Source: Stutzerimonas stutzeri (GTDB lineage: Bacteria; Pseudomonadota; Gammaproteobacteria; Pseudomonadales; Pseudomonadaceae). From it: DNA of 64,000 nt. The stretch lies in NCBI GenBank assembly GCA_002345575.1, contig DDVX01000003.1, forward strand, positions 62,001 through 126,000. The letters run 5' to 3'. A program made the translations under genes and the position numbers. Under the pieces are notes generated by a model that saw only the letters and a program-made list of their open reading frames with translations, searched no databases and was not told the origin of the DNA. Below are positions 17,804 to 27,704 of the stretch, in pieces. Within the stretch, counting starts at the first letter, position 1, and each line of letters begins with the position of its first letter.

Positions 17804-19052
17804 TGCTTCAGCTCCATGTGGGGGCGCTGCATGGGCAGCAGGCCCTGCGGACGCCAGATCATCATCAGCACCATCAGGGCGCCGAACATCAGCATGCGGT
17901 ACTCGCTGAACTCGCGCATCAGCTCGGGCAGCAGGATCATCACGATAGCCGCGAGGATCACCCCCAGCTGCGAGCCCATGCCGCCCAGTACGACGATGGC
18001 GAGGATGATCGCCGATTCGATGAAGGTGAACGATTCCGGCGACACCAGCCCCTGGCGCGCGGCGAAGAAGCTGCCGGCGAAACCGGCGAAGGTTGCGCCG
18101 ATGGTGAAGGCCGAGAGTTTGATCACCGTGGGGTTCATGCCCAGCGCGCGGCAGGCGATTTCGTCCTCGCGCAGCGCTTCCCAGGCGCGGCCAATGGGCA
18201 TGCGCAGCAGGCGGTTGATCACGAATAGCGTCAGCAGCACCAGCAGCAGGGCGATCAGGTAGAGGAAGATCACCTTGTTGATGGAGTTGTAGGCAACGCC
18301 GAAAAACTCGTGGAAGGTCTGCATGCCCTCGGCGGCGCGGCGGTCGAAGCTCAGGCCGAACAAGGTCGGTTTGTCGATGCCGCTGATGCCGTTGGGACCG
18401 CCGGTGAACTCGGTCATGTTGCGTAGCAGCAGGCGGATGATCTCCCCGAAGCCCAGGGTCACGATGGCCAGATAGTCGCCGCGCAGCCGCAGCACCGGAA
18501 AACCGAGCACGAAACCGAACAGGGCCGCCATGGCGCCGGCGATAGGCAGGCTGAGCCAGAAGCCGAAGCCGTAGTAGTGCGACAGCAATGCGTAGGTATA
18601 GGCCCCGACCGCATAGAAGCCGACGTAGCCCAGATCCAGCAGACCGGCCAGCCCCACGACGATGTTCAGGCCCAGGCCCAGCATCACGTAGATCAGGATC
18701 AGCGTGGCGATGTCCACCGCGCCGCGTGAGGCGTAGAACGGCCAGACCAGCGCCACCAGCACCAGAGCGATGATGATGTAGCGCTGGGTCGAGGGCAGGG
18801 TCAGGAAGTTGCCGGCCCCGGCAGGGACGGTCGGCAGGTTCGGGCTGGCCGCCCAGCCGGCGGCCAGGCGGGTGCGAAACAGTTGCCAGACGAACATGGC
18901 CACGGCGCAGGCGGCGATGACCCAGAAGGTCCTGGCGTCAGCGCCCTGTACTTCGATATTGATACCGACCGTGGTGAGCTTCAGGCCGAATACCGGGACC
19001 GCGACCGCGATGACCAGCAGGGCACTGAAAAATGCTGTGCGCAAATTGCGAG

Positions 19053-19056
<4 letters not shown>
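17800..19056 (-). CDS. braE: Branched-chain amino acid ABC transporter permease BraE/LivM
   Basis: Inner-membrane permease subunit; 418 residues with about ten hydrophobic segments. The long N-terminal part (two membrane segments before residue 70 and a linker) is typical of LivM. The cytoplasmic coupling loop contains GRAWEALREDEIACRALGMN, the EAA-like motif of this transporter class. It overlaps braD by 4 bp and braF by 4 bp. Confidence 0.93.
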
Positions 19057-19976
<920 letters not shown>

Positions 19977-20227
19977 CACATCTCTCCTGAACACCCGCAT
20001 CCAAAGCAGCATGCCGTTGAACCTTCCACGTCTAGGTTCAACAGCCGTTTGCCTAACAGGGCAGACCTGCTTCGAACACGCAGCATGGAGATGCGGCGCC
20101 AAGGGCTTGGTGCGGATCACGCACACGCCAGGTTCGAGGCGGGCCGGCGATGCAGGCCACTCGCTTGGTTGAAGATGTCGCTGGGTTGCCCGATGGCTTG
20201 TGGCCGGGCCGCCCCGATCAGCTGAAA

Positions 20228-20257
20228 CGAAGCCCACGGCAATCGCGGTGGGCTTCG
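20228..20257 (-). terminator. Hairpin (attenuating terminator) between braC and braD
   Basis: CGAAGCCCAC (20228-20237) pairs with GTGGGCTTCG (20248-20257), a 10-bp perfect stem 18 bp beyond the braC stop. On the minus strand it is followed by TTTCAGC, a short T run. Partial termination here would give more binding protein than membrane subunits, a common arrangement in such importers. Confidence 0.65.
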
Positions 20258-20274
20258 GTCGGGTGGTTATAGAC

Positions 20275-21393
20275 TCACTTGGCTTCGGATTTGGTACCGT
20301 CCTGGTGCCATTCGTAGACCACGAAGTTGAAGTCTTTCAGGTCACCCTTTTCATCGAAGGTCAGCTGACCGGTTGGGGTGTCGAAGGTATTGCTGCGCAG
20401 GGCTTCAGCCACCTTGTCGGTGTCGGTGCTGCCAGCCTTCTCGATACCTTCGGCAATGACTTGCACGGCGGCGTAGGAGGGGAATACGAAAGGACCGCTC
20501 GGGTCCTGCTTCTTGGCCTTGAAGGCATTGACCAGTTCCTGGTTGCGTGGATCCTGGTCGAAGGATTTCGGCAGAGTGACCAGCATGCCTTCCGAAGACG
20601 GGCCGGCGATGGCGGAGATCTCCGAGTTGCCGACGCCCTCAGGCCCCATGAAGCGTATGTTCAGGCCCTTTTCCCGCGACTGGCGCAGCAGCAGCCCCAT
20701 TTCCGGGTGGTAACCCCCGTAGTAGACGAAGTCGACGCCTTCACGCCTGAGTTTGGCGATCAGCGAGGAAAAGTCCTTGTCACCGGCGTTAATGCCTTCG
20801 AACAGGCCAACCTTGATGTTCTTGCTTTCCAGTACCTGCTTGACTGAAGTGGCGATGCCTTCACCGTACTGCTGCTTGTCATGGATGACGGCGACGTTGC
20901 TCGGCTTGATATGGTCGGCGATGAAGTTGCCGGCGGTCGGGCCTTGCAGGCTGTCCAGGCCGATGGTGCGGAAGATCAGCTCGTAGCCGCGCGCGGTAAT
21001 GTCCGGGCTGGTGGAAGCGGCGGTGATCATCAGGATGCCTTCATCCTCGTAGATGTCTGATGCCGGCTGGGTGGAGCTGGAGCACAGATGCCCGACCACG
21101 AAATTGACTCCGTCATTGACGATCTTGTTGGCCACCGCGACCGCCTGCTTGGGGTCACAGGCATCGTCGTAGACCACGCTCTGCAGCTGTTGGCCATTGA
21201 CGCCGCCCTTTTTGTTGATCTGCTCGATGGCCATCTGGGCGCCCATGAACTGCATGTCCCCGTACTGGGCCACCGCTCCGGTGACCGGGCCGGCGAGTGC
21301 AATCTTGATTGTGTCGGCGGCCAGGGTATAACTCGCTGCGCCGGTAAGCGCGATGGCCAGGAACAGTTTGCAAAGAGGCTGCTTGGTCTTCAT
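20275..21393 (-). CDS. braC: Branched-chain amino acid (Leu/Ile/Val/Thr/Ala-type) periplasmic binding protein
   Basis: Periplasmic receptor delivering branched-chain amino acids to BraDEFG. It has 372 residues; an N-terminal signal peptide (positively charged start, hydrophobic core, likely cleavage near ASYTLAA-DTIKIA) precedes a type I two-lobe binding fold. Signature segments are KIALAGPVTGAVAQYGD, VYDDACDPKQAVAVANKI, GHLCSSSTQPASDIYEDEG and YYGGYHPEMGLLLRQ, nearly as in P. aeruginosa BraC. Start 21393 is preceded by GTGGAGC; the longer open frame (to 21543) has no signal-like N-terminus. About 300 bp with a terminator-like hairpin separate it from braD; the rest of that gap shows nothing recognisable. 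Confidence 0.95.
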   Translation of the reverse strand: MKTKQPLCKLFLAIALTGAASYTLAADTIKIALAGPVTGAVAQYGDMQFMGAQMAIEQINKKGGVNGQQLQSVVYDDACDPKQAVAVANKIVNDGVNFVVGHLCSSSTQPASDIYEDEGILMITAASTSPDITARGYELIFRTIGLDSLQGPTAGNFIADHIKPSNVAVIHDKQQYGEGIATSVKQVLESKNIKVGLFEGINAGDKDFSSLIAKLRREGVDFVYYGGYHPEMGLLLRQSREKGLNIRFMGPEGVGNSEISAIAGPSSEGMLVTLPKSFDQDPRNQELVNAFKAKKQDPSGPFVFPSYAAVQVIAEGIEKAGSTDTDKVAEALRSNTFDTPTGQLTFDEKGDLKDFNFVVYEWHQDGTKSEAK

Positions 21394-21478
21394 ATGTGCT
21401 CCACTTTCATAATTATTGTTTGGAACCTGTGGCTTGCGGCATCTAACCGCACGGCAACTGTACCGGCACAGTGTAGAA

Positions 21479-21510
21479 GCGTCGCTACCTGTTTGCACAG
21501 TAGGCGACGC
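21479..21510. promoter_or_regulatory. Inverted repeat in the braC/DUF2288 divergent region
   Basis: GCGTCG-CTAC (21479-21488) is complementary to GTAGGCGACGC (21500-21510) with a single bulged C; the loop is about 11 bases. It lies between divergent genes, about 90 bp upstream of braC, and could be an operator or a leader structure. No regulator family is recognised. Confidence 0.35.
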
Positions 21511-21571
21511 CATGCTTGATGGAGAGTTTTCGAACGCTATCATGACGCTGCCCCATTATTGAGCGAGTTCC

Positions 21572-21889
21572 ATGAGCGACGAATCAAGCACTCTTTATGC
21601 CAAATTGCTGTCCGAAACCGCCTCCATCACCTGGCAGGAGCTGGAGCCCTTCTTCGCCCGCGGTGCCCTGCTGTGGGTCTCCGACGATTTCGATCTGATT
21701 GTGGCAGCGCAGGCGGTAGCCGAGGACGACCGTGCAAAGGTCGAGACATGGCTGAGCGAAGGGCGCATGGGGCGTCTCGAAGCCGAACAGGCACAAGACT
21801 GGCTCGCGCGTTCCCCGTCCCTCTGGGCCGTGGTGGTTGCGCCCTGGGTGCTGGTGCAGGAGCGGGCGGCGAAGCCCAGTCTGCACTGA
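21572..21889 (+). CDS. DUF2288 family protein
   Basis: A small soluble 105-residue protein of unknown function. It is acidic, with a Trp-rich pattern typical of DUF2288 (ITWQELEPFFARGALLWV, DWLARSPSLWAVVVAPWVLVQ). It lies divergent to braC, which is also its place in P. aeruginosa as I remember it. No catalytic motif is visible. The start is the ATG with GCGAG upstream. Confidence 0.75.
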   Translation: MSDESSTLYAKLLSETASITWQELEPFFARGALLWVSDDFDLIVAAQAVAEDDRAKVETWLSEGRMGRLEAEQAQDWLARSPSLWAVVVAPWVLVQERAAKPSLH

Positions 21890-21919
21890 TTCGGAGCACG
21901 CGGCGGGGTGCCGCTTCTG

Positions 21920-22687
21920 TCAACCGCGCACCCAGCGTTGCCGCGCCCAGCCACTAAGCGCATCGACCGCCAGCACCATCAGCAGCATGGCCAGAATCAC
22001 CGTCGAGGCCTGGGCTTCCTGGAACAGGCTCAGGCTCATGTAGAGCATTTGCCCCAGACCGCCGGCACCGACGAAACCGAGCACACTGGCCATGCGGATA
22101 TTGTTTTCCCAGCGATACAGCGTATAGGCCACCAGTTGCGGCCAGAGCAGCGGTAGGGTGCCGTAGCAGAATGCCCCGACGCGCCCACTCCCGGATAGCT
22201 GCAAGGCCTCGGCCGGGGCCGGCGGAGTGTTTTCCAACGCTTCGGCAAATAACCGGCCCAGAACGCCGGTGGTATGCAACGCCAGCGCTAGGGTACCGGC
22301 ATTCGGCCCTAGTCCCGCCGCCAGCACCATCAATGCCGCCCAGACCAGTTCCGGAATGGCGCGCAGAGCATTGAGCAATAATCGGGCGCCACCCTTGGCG
22401 ATCAAGCCGAAACGTCCAGCCGCAGGCAGTGCAAGCAGCAGGCCGAGCAGCGCCGCCAGTAGCGTGCCAATAGCCGACATCGCCAGGGTTTCCAGTGCGC
22501 CATAGCCGATGGCGCGCAGATGATTTGGCGACAGGTCCGGACTGAGGAAGCCTGAGGCATAGCGCCCCATCTGCCGCAGACCCTCGCGGCTGAACAGGGC
22601 GCTGGTTTCGAGCTGCAGGTAGGCGAAGGCTCCGATCACTGCGGCGATCAGCAGTAGCGGCACTCCGTAGCGCGACAGCGACTTCAT
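21920..22687 (-). CDS. phnE2: PhnE-type ABC transporter permease, second subunit
   Basis: Inner-membrane permease of a phosphonate/phosphite/selenate-type importer; 255 residues with about six membrane segments. It contains the BPD-transporter motif region NALRAIPELVWAALMVLAAGLGPNAGTLALALHTTGVLGRLFAEALEN. It is the last gene of phnD-C-E1-E2 and overlaps phnE1 by 4 bp. The two permeases are paralogous (compare ILRSVPEIVWALLFVRAVGLGP in the partner) and probably form a heterodimer. Confidence 0.85.
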   Translation of the reverse strand: MKSLSRYGVPLLLIAAVIGAFAYLQLETSALFSREGLRQMGRYASGFLSPDLSPNHLRAIGYGALETLAMSAIGTLLAALLGLLLALPAAGRFGLIAKGGARLLLNALRAIPELVWAALMVLAAGLGPNAGTLALALHTTGVLGRLFAEALENTPPAPAEALQLSGSGRVGAFCYGTLPLLWPQLVAYTLYRWENNIRMASVLGFVGAGGLGQMLYMSLSLFQEAQASTVILAMLLMVLAVDALSGWARQRWVRG

Positions 22688-23517
22688 ACGAACCTCTGGC
22701 GCAGCAATTGGCTGAGCAGGTCCGCCAGCAGCACCAGCAGGAGGAAGGTCAGCAGCATGCTCGCCACCTCACCGCCTGCGAACATGCGCATCGACAGATC
22801 CATCTGCTGGCCCAAGCCACCGGCGCCGACAAACCCCATCACTACCGAAGCGCGGATTGCGCATTCCCAGCGATAGACCGTGTACGAGAGCATTTCCCCG
22901 GAGGCTTGCGGTAGCACTGCGTAGGCGAACGCCTGCAGCCGCGAGCTGCCTGCGACGAGTAGGGCGCGGGTCGGCAGCGGATCGACCGACTCGAAAATTT
23001 CTGCGTAGACCTTGCCGAGCATTCCAGCATAGGTGATGGCGATAGCCAGCACCCCGGCGGTGGGGCCGAGGCCTACGGCACGCACGAAGAGCAGTGCCCA
23101 GACGATTTCCGGCACGCTGCGCAGAATGATCAGCAATCCGCGCACCGGCCAGCGCAGCGCCTGTGCCCAGCGATGTGGGCGACCGCCTCGGCTGAGTGCG
23201 GATATCGACAGAGCGCGTGTAGCGATCAGCGCGCAGGGCATCGCGACAGCCAGCGCCAGAGCCATGCCAGCTGTGGCAATGGCCAGGGTCTCCAGCGTCG
23301 CCTTCCAGAGCATGGCAAGGAAGTCGCGGCCATGTTCAGGTGGCCAGAACGCCCCGAGAAAAACGCCCATGGTGTCGGCATTGCTGCCATCGAACAGCAC
23401 GCCGATATCCAGCTCACTTAGCGACAGCCCCGGCCACAGCAAGGCCAGCGCCAGCACCGTCAGCAGCAGGCGCGAACGGGCGGCGGGGTCGCGCCGGGCG
23501 AGAGCGGGACTCAGCAT
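22684..23517 (-). CDS. phnE1: PhnE-type ABC transporter permease, first subunit
   Basis: Inner-membrane permease, 277 residues, with a short cytoplasmic N-terminus (MLSPALARRDPAARSR) and about six membrane segments. The coupling-loop motif is EIVWALLFVRAVGLGPTAGVLA followed by GKVYAEIFESVDP. It overlaps phnC by 7 bp and phnE2 by 4 bp, so all four transporter genes are translationally coupled. Confidence 0.85.
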   Translation of the reverse strand: MLSPALARRDPAARSRLLLTVLALALLWPGLSLSELDIGVLFDGSNADTMGVFLGAFWPPEHGRDFLAMLWKATLETLAIATAGMALALAVAMPCALIATRALSISALSRGGRPHRWAQALRWPVRGLLIILRSVPEIVWALLFVRAVGLGPTAGVLAIAITYAGMLGKVYAEIFESVDPLPTRALLVAGSSRLQAFAYAVLPQASGEMLSYTVYRWECAIRASVVMGFVGAGGLGQQMDLSMRMFAGGEVASMLLTFLLLVLLADLLSQLLRQRFV

Positions 23518-24308
23518 CGTGGGATAAGCAGTGTCTGCTGCGGCCGGTGGTCAGCGGTGCCGGTCAGCTGTTCATTGGCATAGAGCGCGTCGAGTTCGGC
23601 CTGGCTGACCAGCGCCGCTGCCTTGTCGAACAGAATGCGCCCGTCGCGTACGCCAAGTACGCGCGGGAAGTGTTCCAGCGCCAGTTCCACGGCGTGCAGG
23701 CTGGCGAGTAGCGTCGTCTGGCGCCGTTCGGCTTCCTGGTTGAGGATGTTCAGCGACCAACTGGCCAGAACCGGATCCATGGCGGAAACCGGTTCGTCGG
23801 CAAGGATCAGTTCGGGCTCTTGATACAGCACGCGTGCGATACCCACGCGTTGCAGTTGGCCGCCGGAAAGTTGGTCGCAGCGCTGATAAAGCTTGTCGGC
23901 CAGATCCAGCTGGTTCAGCACATCGGCCGCACCCTGGCGATCCAGCGGATAGAGCAGGCTGAGCAGGCTGCGGCCCAGCGACCATTGGCCGAGACGACCG
24001 GCCAGCACCGAGGTGACCACCCGTTGCCGGGGCGGCAGGGGCGGCGCCTGGTGGATCAGGCCGATACGTGCGCGCAGCTTCTGTCGGGCGTTGGCCGAGA
24101 GCGACCAGGGCTCGCAGTCGAGCAGTGCGTACTGCCCACGATGCGGTTGCAGGTGAGTGGCCAGCAGGCGCAGCAGCGTCGTCTTGCCGGCCCCGGAAGG
24201 ACCGATGATGGCGACGCGCTCGCCTCTGGCTATTTCAAGCTGGATGTCCTGCAGTGCCGCCTGGCCATCGGCGTGGGTATAGCCCACGCCGGACAGGCGT
24301 AGCGTCAC
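23511..24308 (-). CDS. phnC: PhnC-type ABC transporter ATP-binding protein
   Basis: ATPase of the oxyanion importer; 265 residues. Walker A is GPSGAGKTTLLR, Q-loop in IGLIHQAPPLPPRQRV, signature LSGGQLQRVGIARVL, Walker B ELILADEPVSAMDP and H-loop LLASLHAV. It overlaps phnD and phnE1. The order D-C-E-E, without lyase (phnGHIJKLM) or phosphite dehydrogenase (ptxD) genes nearby, leaves the substrate open. Confidence 0.87.
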   Translation of the reverse strand: MTLRLSGVGYTHADGQAALQDIQLEIARGERVAIIGPSGAGKTTLLRLLATHLQPHRGQYALLDCEPWSLSANARQKLRARIGLIHQAPPLPPRQRVVTSVLAGRLGQWSLGRSLLSLLYPLDRQGAADVLNQLDLADKLYQRCDQLSGGQLQRVGIARVLYQEPELILADEPVSAMDPVLASWSLNILNQEAERRQTTLLASLHAVELALEHFPRVLGVRDGRILFDKAAALVSQAELDALYANEQLTGTADHRPQQTLLIPRC

Positions 24309-25156
24309 TTCAGCAGGCCGGCGGCGCGGGCGGCTTCTTCGATGCCTTCGTAGTTCTCAGGCTTGGTCTCGATGAAACGGCTGGCGGCCTGCAGATCTAG
24401 GATCGCCTTGTGCTCAGGATTGGCCGGATCAAGGGCGAGGAAAGCCGCCTTGATCTTCTCGGTCAGTGCCGGGTCGAGGCTGCCGCGCACGGTCCAGTTG
24501 TAGTCGTAGTAAGGCGGGGTGGTGGAGATCACACGGACCTTGTCGGTATCAACCTTGCCGGTCGCGACCAGCTTGTCCCAAACCGAGGCGTTGAGCACAC
24601 CGGCGTCGGCCTTGCCTGCTTCGACCCAGGCGGCAGTGGCGTCATGCGCGCCGGAATAGGCGATGCGCTTGAAGAACTGCTCGGGATTGATGCCATCTTT
24701 GAGCATGAAATAGCGCGGCATCAGGCTGCCAGAGGTCGACGATACGGAGCCGAAGGCGAAGGTTTTGCCCTTCAGGTCTTGCAGGGTCTTCACCTCGGGA
24801 TCGGCGGTGATGAACTTGCTGGTGAACTGTTCGTCCTGCTCGCGCTGCACCAGTGGGATGGCGTCGCCGGTTTTCAGACGGGCCTGGACGAAGGTGAACC
24901 CGCCCAGCCAGGCCAGGTCGAGACGGTCGGCAGCCAGGGATTCAACCACGGCGGCGTAATCGGAAACCGGTGTGAACTTCACCGGCATGCCCAGCTCCTG
25001 CTCCAGGTATTTGCCCAGCGGCTCGAACTTGCGGATCAGTTCGGTCGGGGCTTCATCAGGGATAGCGGATACCCGCAGGGTTTCAGCAGCGTGGGAAGTA
25101 GCAATAGTCAGGGAAACGGCAAGGCCGACAACGGCTGCCAAGGTGCGCTTAATCAT
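24305..25156 (-). CDS. phnD: PhnD-family periplasmic binding protein, putative selenate (or phosphonate) receptor
   Basis: Periplasmic receptor of the transporter; 283 residues with a signal peptide (MIKRTLAAVVGLAVSLTIATSHA, cleavage before AETLRVSAIPDEAP). The type II fold shows WLGGFTFVQARLKTG, FAFGSVSSTSGSLMPRYFM and YSGAHDATAAWV. These motifs match my memory of Pseudomonas proteins annotated as putative selenate ABC transporter receptors, a branch of the PhnD family; experimental substrate is unknown. Start ATG 25156 has GGAGAACC upstream; an in-frame TTG at 25174 is less likely. Confidence 0.75.
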   Translation of the reverse strand: MIKRTLAAVVGLAVSLTIATSHAAETLRVSAIPDEAPTELIRKFEPLGKYLEQELGMPVKFTPVSDYAAVVESLAADRLDLAWLGGFTFVQARLKTGDAIPLVQREQDEQFTSKFITADPEVKTLQDLKGKTFAFGSVSSTSGSLMPRYFMLKDGINPEQFFKRIAYSGAHDATAAWVEAGKADAGVLNASVWDKLVATGKVDTDKVRVISTTPPYYDYNWTVRGSLDPALTEKIKAAFLALDPANPEHKAILDLQAASRFIETKPENYEGIEEAARAAGLLK

Positions 25157-25340
25157 TGAGGTTCTCCGGTTCAATAGCGGAAAAAGCCGGCGGATTATAG
25201 GTTGAATAGGATGGCCGAGAGCAAGCGACGGGATGCCAACTGAAAGAAACTTCGGAAAAACGAAACACTTAGTGGGGGATTCGATCAGAACAGAACGCTT
25301 TCATTGGCGCAGGTGAAGCGCCTTGCAGAGGTAAGCAGCC

Positions 25341-26396
25341 ATGTCCGCACTACTGCCGCACGGGTTTATTCCTCCTTACATTCTTGATCGCATCATCCGC
25401 AACGGCTCGCAGCATCAGCGCCAATGCGCCTTGAGCACGCTGGCCCACGTGGAGCAGCTATTGCCCAACCCCGGTCCGCCGCGCCAGCAACTGGGCAACG
25501 CGCTGCTGCCGATACGAGGTCAGCCCGGCCAGCCGCAGCGTAGCATCCACGATGCAGAGCACCTGATGCAGCTACCGGGTGTGGTGGTGCGAGCCGAGGG
25601 CCAGCCCGCCACCGGCGATGCTGCGGTGGATGAAGCCTACGATGCGCTGGGTGCAACCTATGAATTTTTCTGGCAGGTGTTCGGGCGAGATTCGATCGAC
25701 AAGCAGGGCTTTGCGCTGGTGGGAACGGTGCATTACGGAGATGGCTATGAAAACGCCTTCTGGAATGGCGCGCAGATGGTCTTCGGTGATGGCGATGGCG
25801 AAATCTTCCATCGCTTTACCCGGTCGCTGGATGTGGTCGCCCATGAACTGGCGCACGGCATCACTGAAAGCGAGGCCGGGCTGGTGTACTTCAATCAGCC
25901 TGGAGCGCTGAACGAGTCGCTATCGGATGTGTTCGGCGTACTTACCCGGCAGTTTGCGCTGAAACAGACGGCGGACCAGGCTGACTGGCTGATCGGTGCC
26001 GACCTGCTTACCGACAAGGTTCAGGGGATCGCGTTGCGCTCGATGGCAAACCCCGGCAGCGCTTATGACGACCCTGTGCTGGGCAAGGACCCGCAGCCTG
26101 GTCATATGCACGACTTCATCGTCACTCGCGACGACAATGGCGATGTGCATCTGAATTCGGGGATTCCCAATCACGCGTTCTATCGGGCGGCAATGACCCT
26201 TGGCGGGTATGCCTGGGAAAAGGCCGGGCGTATTTGGTATGAGACCCTGTGTGACCGGCGTCTGGCTAACGATGCCAATTTCGAGGCATTCGCCAGGCTG
26301 ACTTTGGACACCGCCGAACGCATCTTTGGCGCCGCCGGCAACGAGCGCATGGCGGTCGAGCAGGCCTGGGCAGATGTGGGTGTCGAGTTAACCTGA
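25341..26396 (+). CDS. Protealysin-like M4 family zinc metallopeptidase
   Basis: Thermolysin-family peptidase of the protealysin branch; 351 residues. There is no signal peptide; instead a short propeptide (residues 1 to about 50) carries the IPPYILDRI motif typical of protealysin precursors. The zinc site is H168-E169-L-A-H172, with the third ligand E192 in NESLSDVFG; NSGIPNHAFY supplies catalytic His278. The gene is followed after 9 bp by an emfourin-type inhibitor, in the same operon. Such enzymes lack a classical secretion signal and act inside the cell or on contact; the target here is unknown. Confidence 0.88.
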   Translation: MSALLPHGFIPPYILDRIIRNGSQHQRQCALSTLAHVEQLLPNPGPPRQQLGNALLPIRGQPGQPQRSIHDAEHLMQLPGVVVRAEGQPATGDAAVDEAYDALGATYEFFWQVFGRDSIDKQGFALVGTVHYGDGYENAFWNGAQMVFGDGDGEIFHRFTRSLDVVAHELAHGITESEAGLVYFNQPGALNESLSDVFGVLTRQFALKQTADQADWLIGADLLTDKVQGIALRSMANPGSAYDDPVLGKDPQPGHMHDFIVTRDDNGDVHLNSGIPNHAFYRAAMTLGGYAWEKAGRIWYETLCDRRLANDANFEAFARLTLDTAERIFGAAGNERMAVEQAWADVGVELT

Positions 26397-26405
26397 GGAG
26401 GCTCC

Positions 26406-26735
26406 ATGGACATCAAACGGCTACCGAAGCTAGGCGACGATGCCACCCTGAGGCTCTCGCGACAGGGCGGTGTTGCGGCGATGCAAGCACTCAGCCGGCC
26501 GCGGGAGATCGAGTTTTCCCAGTGCGACGAGCAGCAGCGCGGGCAGATCTGTTCGCTGCTGGAAGGCTGCCTGCCGCTGACAAGCCGCACCAGCGGGCGT
26601 GGCGATCAGCGTTATTACCAGATCGAGTTGCGCTACCGCGAACACGAGCAGGCTGACGAGATGATTCTGCGCATACCTGAAGAGCGTGCGCCTGACGAAC
26701 TGGTGCGGCTGTGGGACAAGGGCGAGGTGCCCTGA
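26406..26735 (+). CDS. Emfourin-like protealysin inhibitor
   Basis: A 109-residue soluble protein placed 9 bp after the M4 peptidase, with GAGGAGG overlapping the peptidase stop codon. The N-terminus MDIKRLPKLGDDATLRLSRQG and the end of the protein (ERAPDELVRLWDKGEVP) agree with the emfourin family, small proteins encoded beside protealysin-like enzymes that block the active site. The call rests mainly on context, size and fold-level resemblance. Confidence 0.7.
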   Translation: MDIKRLPKLGDDATLRLSRQGGVAAMQALSRPREIEFSQCDEQQRGQICSLLEGCLPLTSRTSGRGDQRYYQIELRYREHEQADEMILRIPEERAPDELVRLWDKGEVP

Positions 26736-26816
26736 TCCACCTACTGTGCAGGCGGCCCACCTCGGCGAAGGACGGCGCTAGAATCCGTCTCACTGTCCCC
26801 AAGGAGCTGCATATCC

Positions 26817-27704
26817 ATGTCTGACTTGCCTTCCATCGCCTTCGCCGGTATCGGCCTGATGGGCCTTCGCATGTGCCGCCGTCTGCTTGCGGCCGGTTAT
26901 TCACTGACGGTGTGGAACCGCTCGCCGGACAAGTGCACGCCTCTTGTCGAAGCGGGTGCGCGGCAGGCGAACAGTCCCGCTGAGCTCTGTGCCACTGCCG
27001 ATATCGTGCTGCTTTGCCTGGCCGATACCGACGTGGTGCGCGAGGTGGTGTTCGGCCCCGGTGGTATCGCCGAAGGCGCGCGGGAAGGGCAGCTTCTGGT
27101 GGATCACTCCAGTCTGGAGCCCGCAGCAACGCGCGCAATGGCCTCTGACCTGGAGGCGCGCAGCGGCATGCGCTGGATCGATGCACCGGTTTCCGGCGGC
27201 ACCGCAGGAGCCGAGGCGGGCAGCCTGGCGATCATGGCTGGTGGTCGCGCCGAAGATATCGAGCGTGTACGCCCCGTGCTGATGAATCTGGGCCAACGGC
27301 TGACTCGCATGGGTGATGTCGGCACCGGTCAGGTGACCAAGGCCTGCAACCAGATGATCGTCGCCTGCAATGCGCTGGTTATAGCCGAAGTGGTGGCGTT
27401 GGCCGAGCGCTCGGGGGTCGACGCCAGTCTGATCGCGCCAGCCCTGGCGGGTGGCTTTGCCGACTCGAAACCGCTGCAGATTCTTGCCCCGCAGATGGCC
27501 GCCAGCGAGTTCGAGCCGATCAAGTGGCATGTGCGGACTCTGCTCAAGGATCTGGATACTGCAGTGCAGCTGTCTCGCGAGGAGGGCAGCGCCACGCCCA
27601 TAACCGGCCTGGCGGCACAGCTGATGCGCCTGCATGGTAGCCAGGGGTATCTCGAACAGGATCCGGCCACGCTGGTGAAAATGTTTCGGGAGCAGAATCG
27701 ATGA
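26817..27704 (+). CDS. NAD(P)-dependent beta-hydroxyacid dehydrogenase (tartronate semialdehyde reductase / HIBADH family)
   Basis: A 295-residue cytoplasmic oxidoreductase. The N-terminal Rossmann motif AGIGLMGLRM is followed by VWNRSPDKC, whose Arg suggests NADP(H) preference; substrate-binding DAPVSGGTAGAEAGSLAIM and the catalytic Lys in GQVTKACNQMI are intact. It overlaps the next gene, a hydroxypyruvate isomerase-like protein, by 4 bp. The pair resembles glxR-hyi, but no glyoxylate carboligase gene is near, so tetronate or other sugar-acid metabolism is equally possible. A TAGAAT -10-like hexamer lies about 40 bp before the ATG. Confidence 0.82.
   Translation: MSDLPSIAFAGIGLMGLRMCRRLLAAGYSLTVWNRSPDKCTPLVEAGARQANSPAELCATADIVLLCLADTDVVREVVFGPGGIAEGAREGQLLVDHSSLEPAATRAMASDLEARSGMRWIDAPVSGGTAGAEAGSLAIMAGGRAEDIERVRPVLMNLGQRLTRMGDVGTGQVTKACNQMIVACNALVIAEVVALAERSGVDASLIAPALAGGFADSKPLQILAPQMAASEFEPIKWHVRTLLKDLDTAVQLSREEGSATPITGLAAQLMRLHGSQGYLEQDPATLVKMFREQNR

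Noticed and set aside
19977..20237. N-terminal extension of braD through the braC-braD gap
   Set aside because: The family starts at MPELYHYF with a strong Shine-Dalgarno; the extension is low-complexity and runs across the gap up to the braC terminator hairpin.
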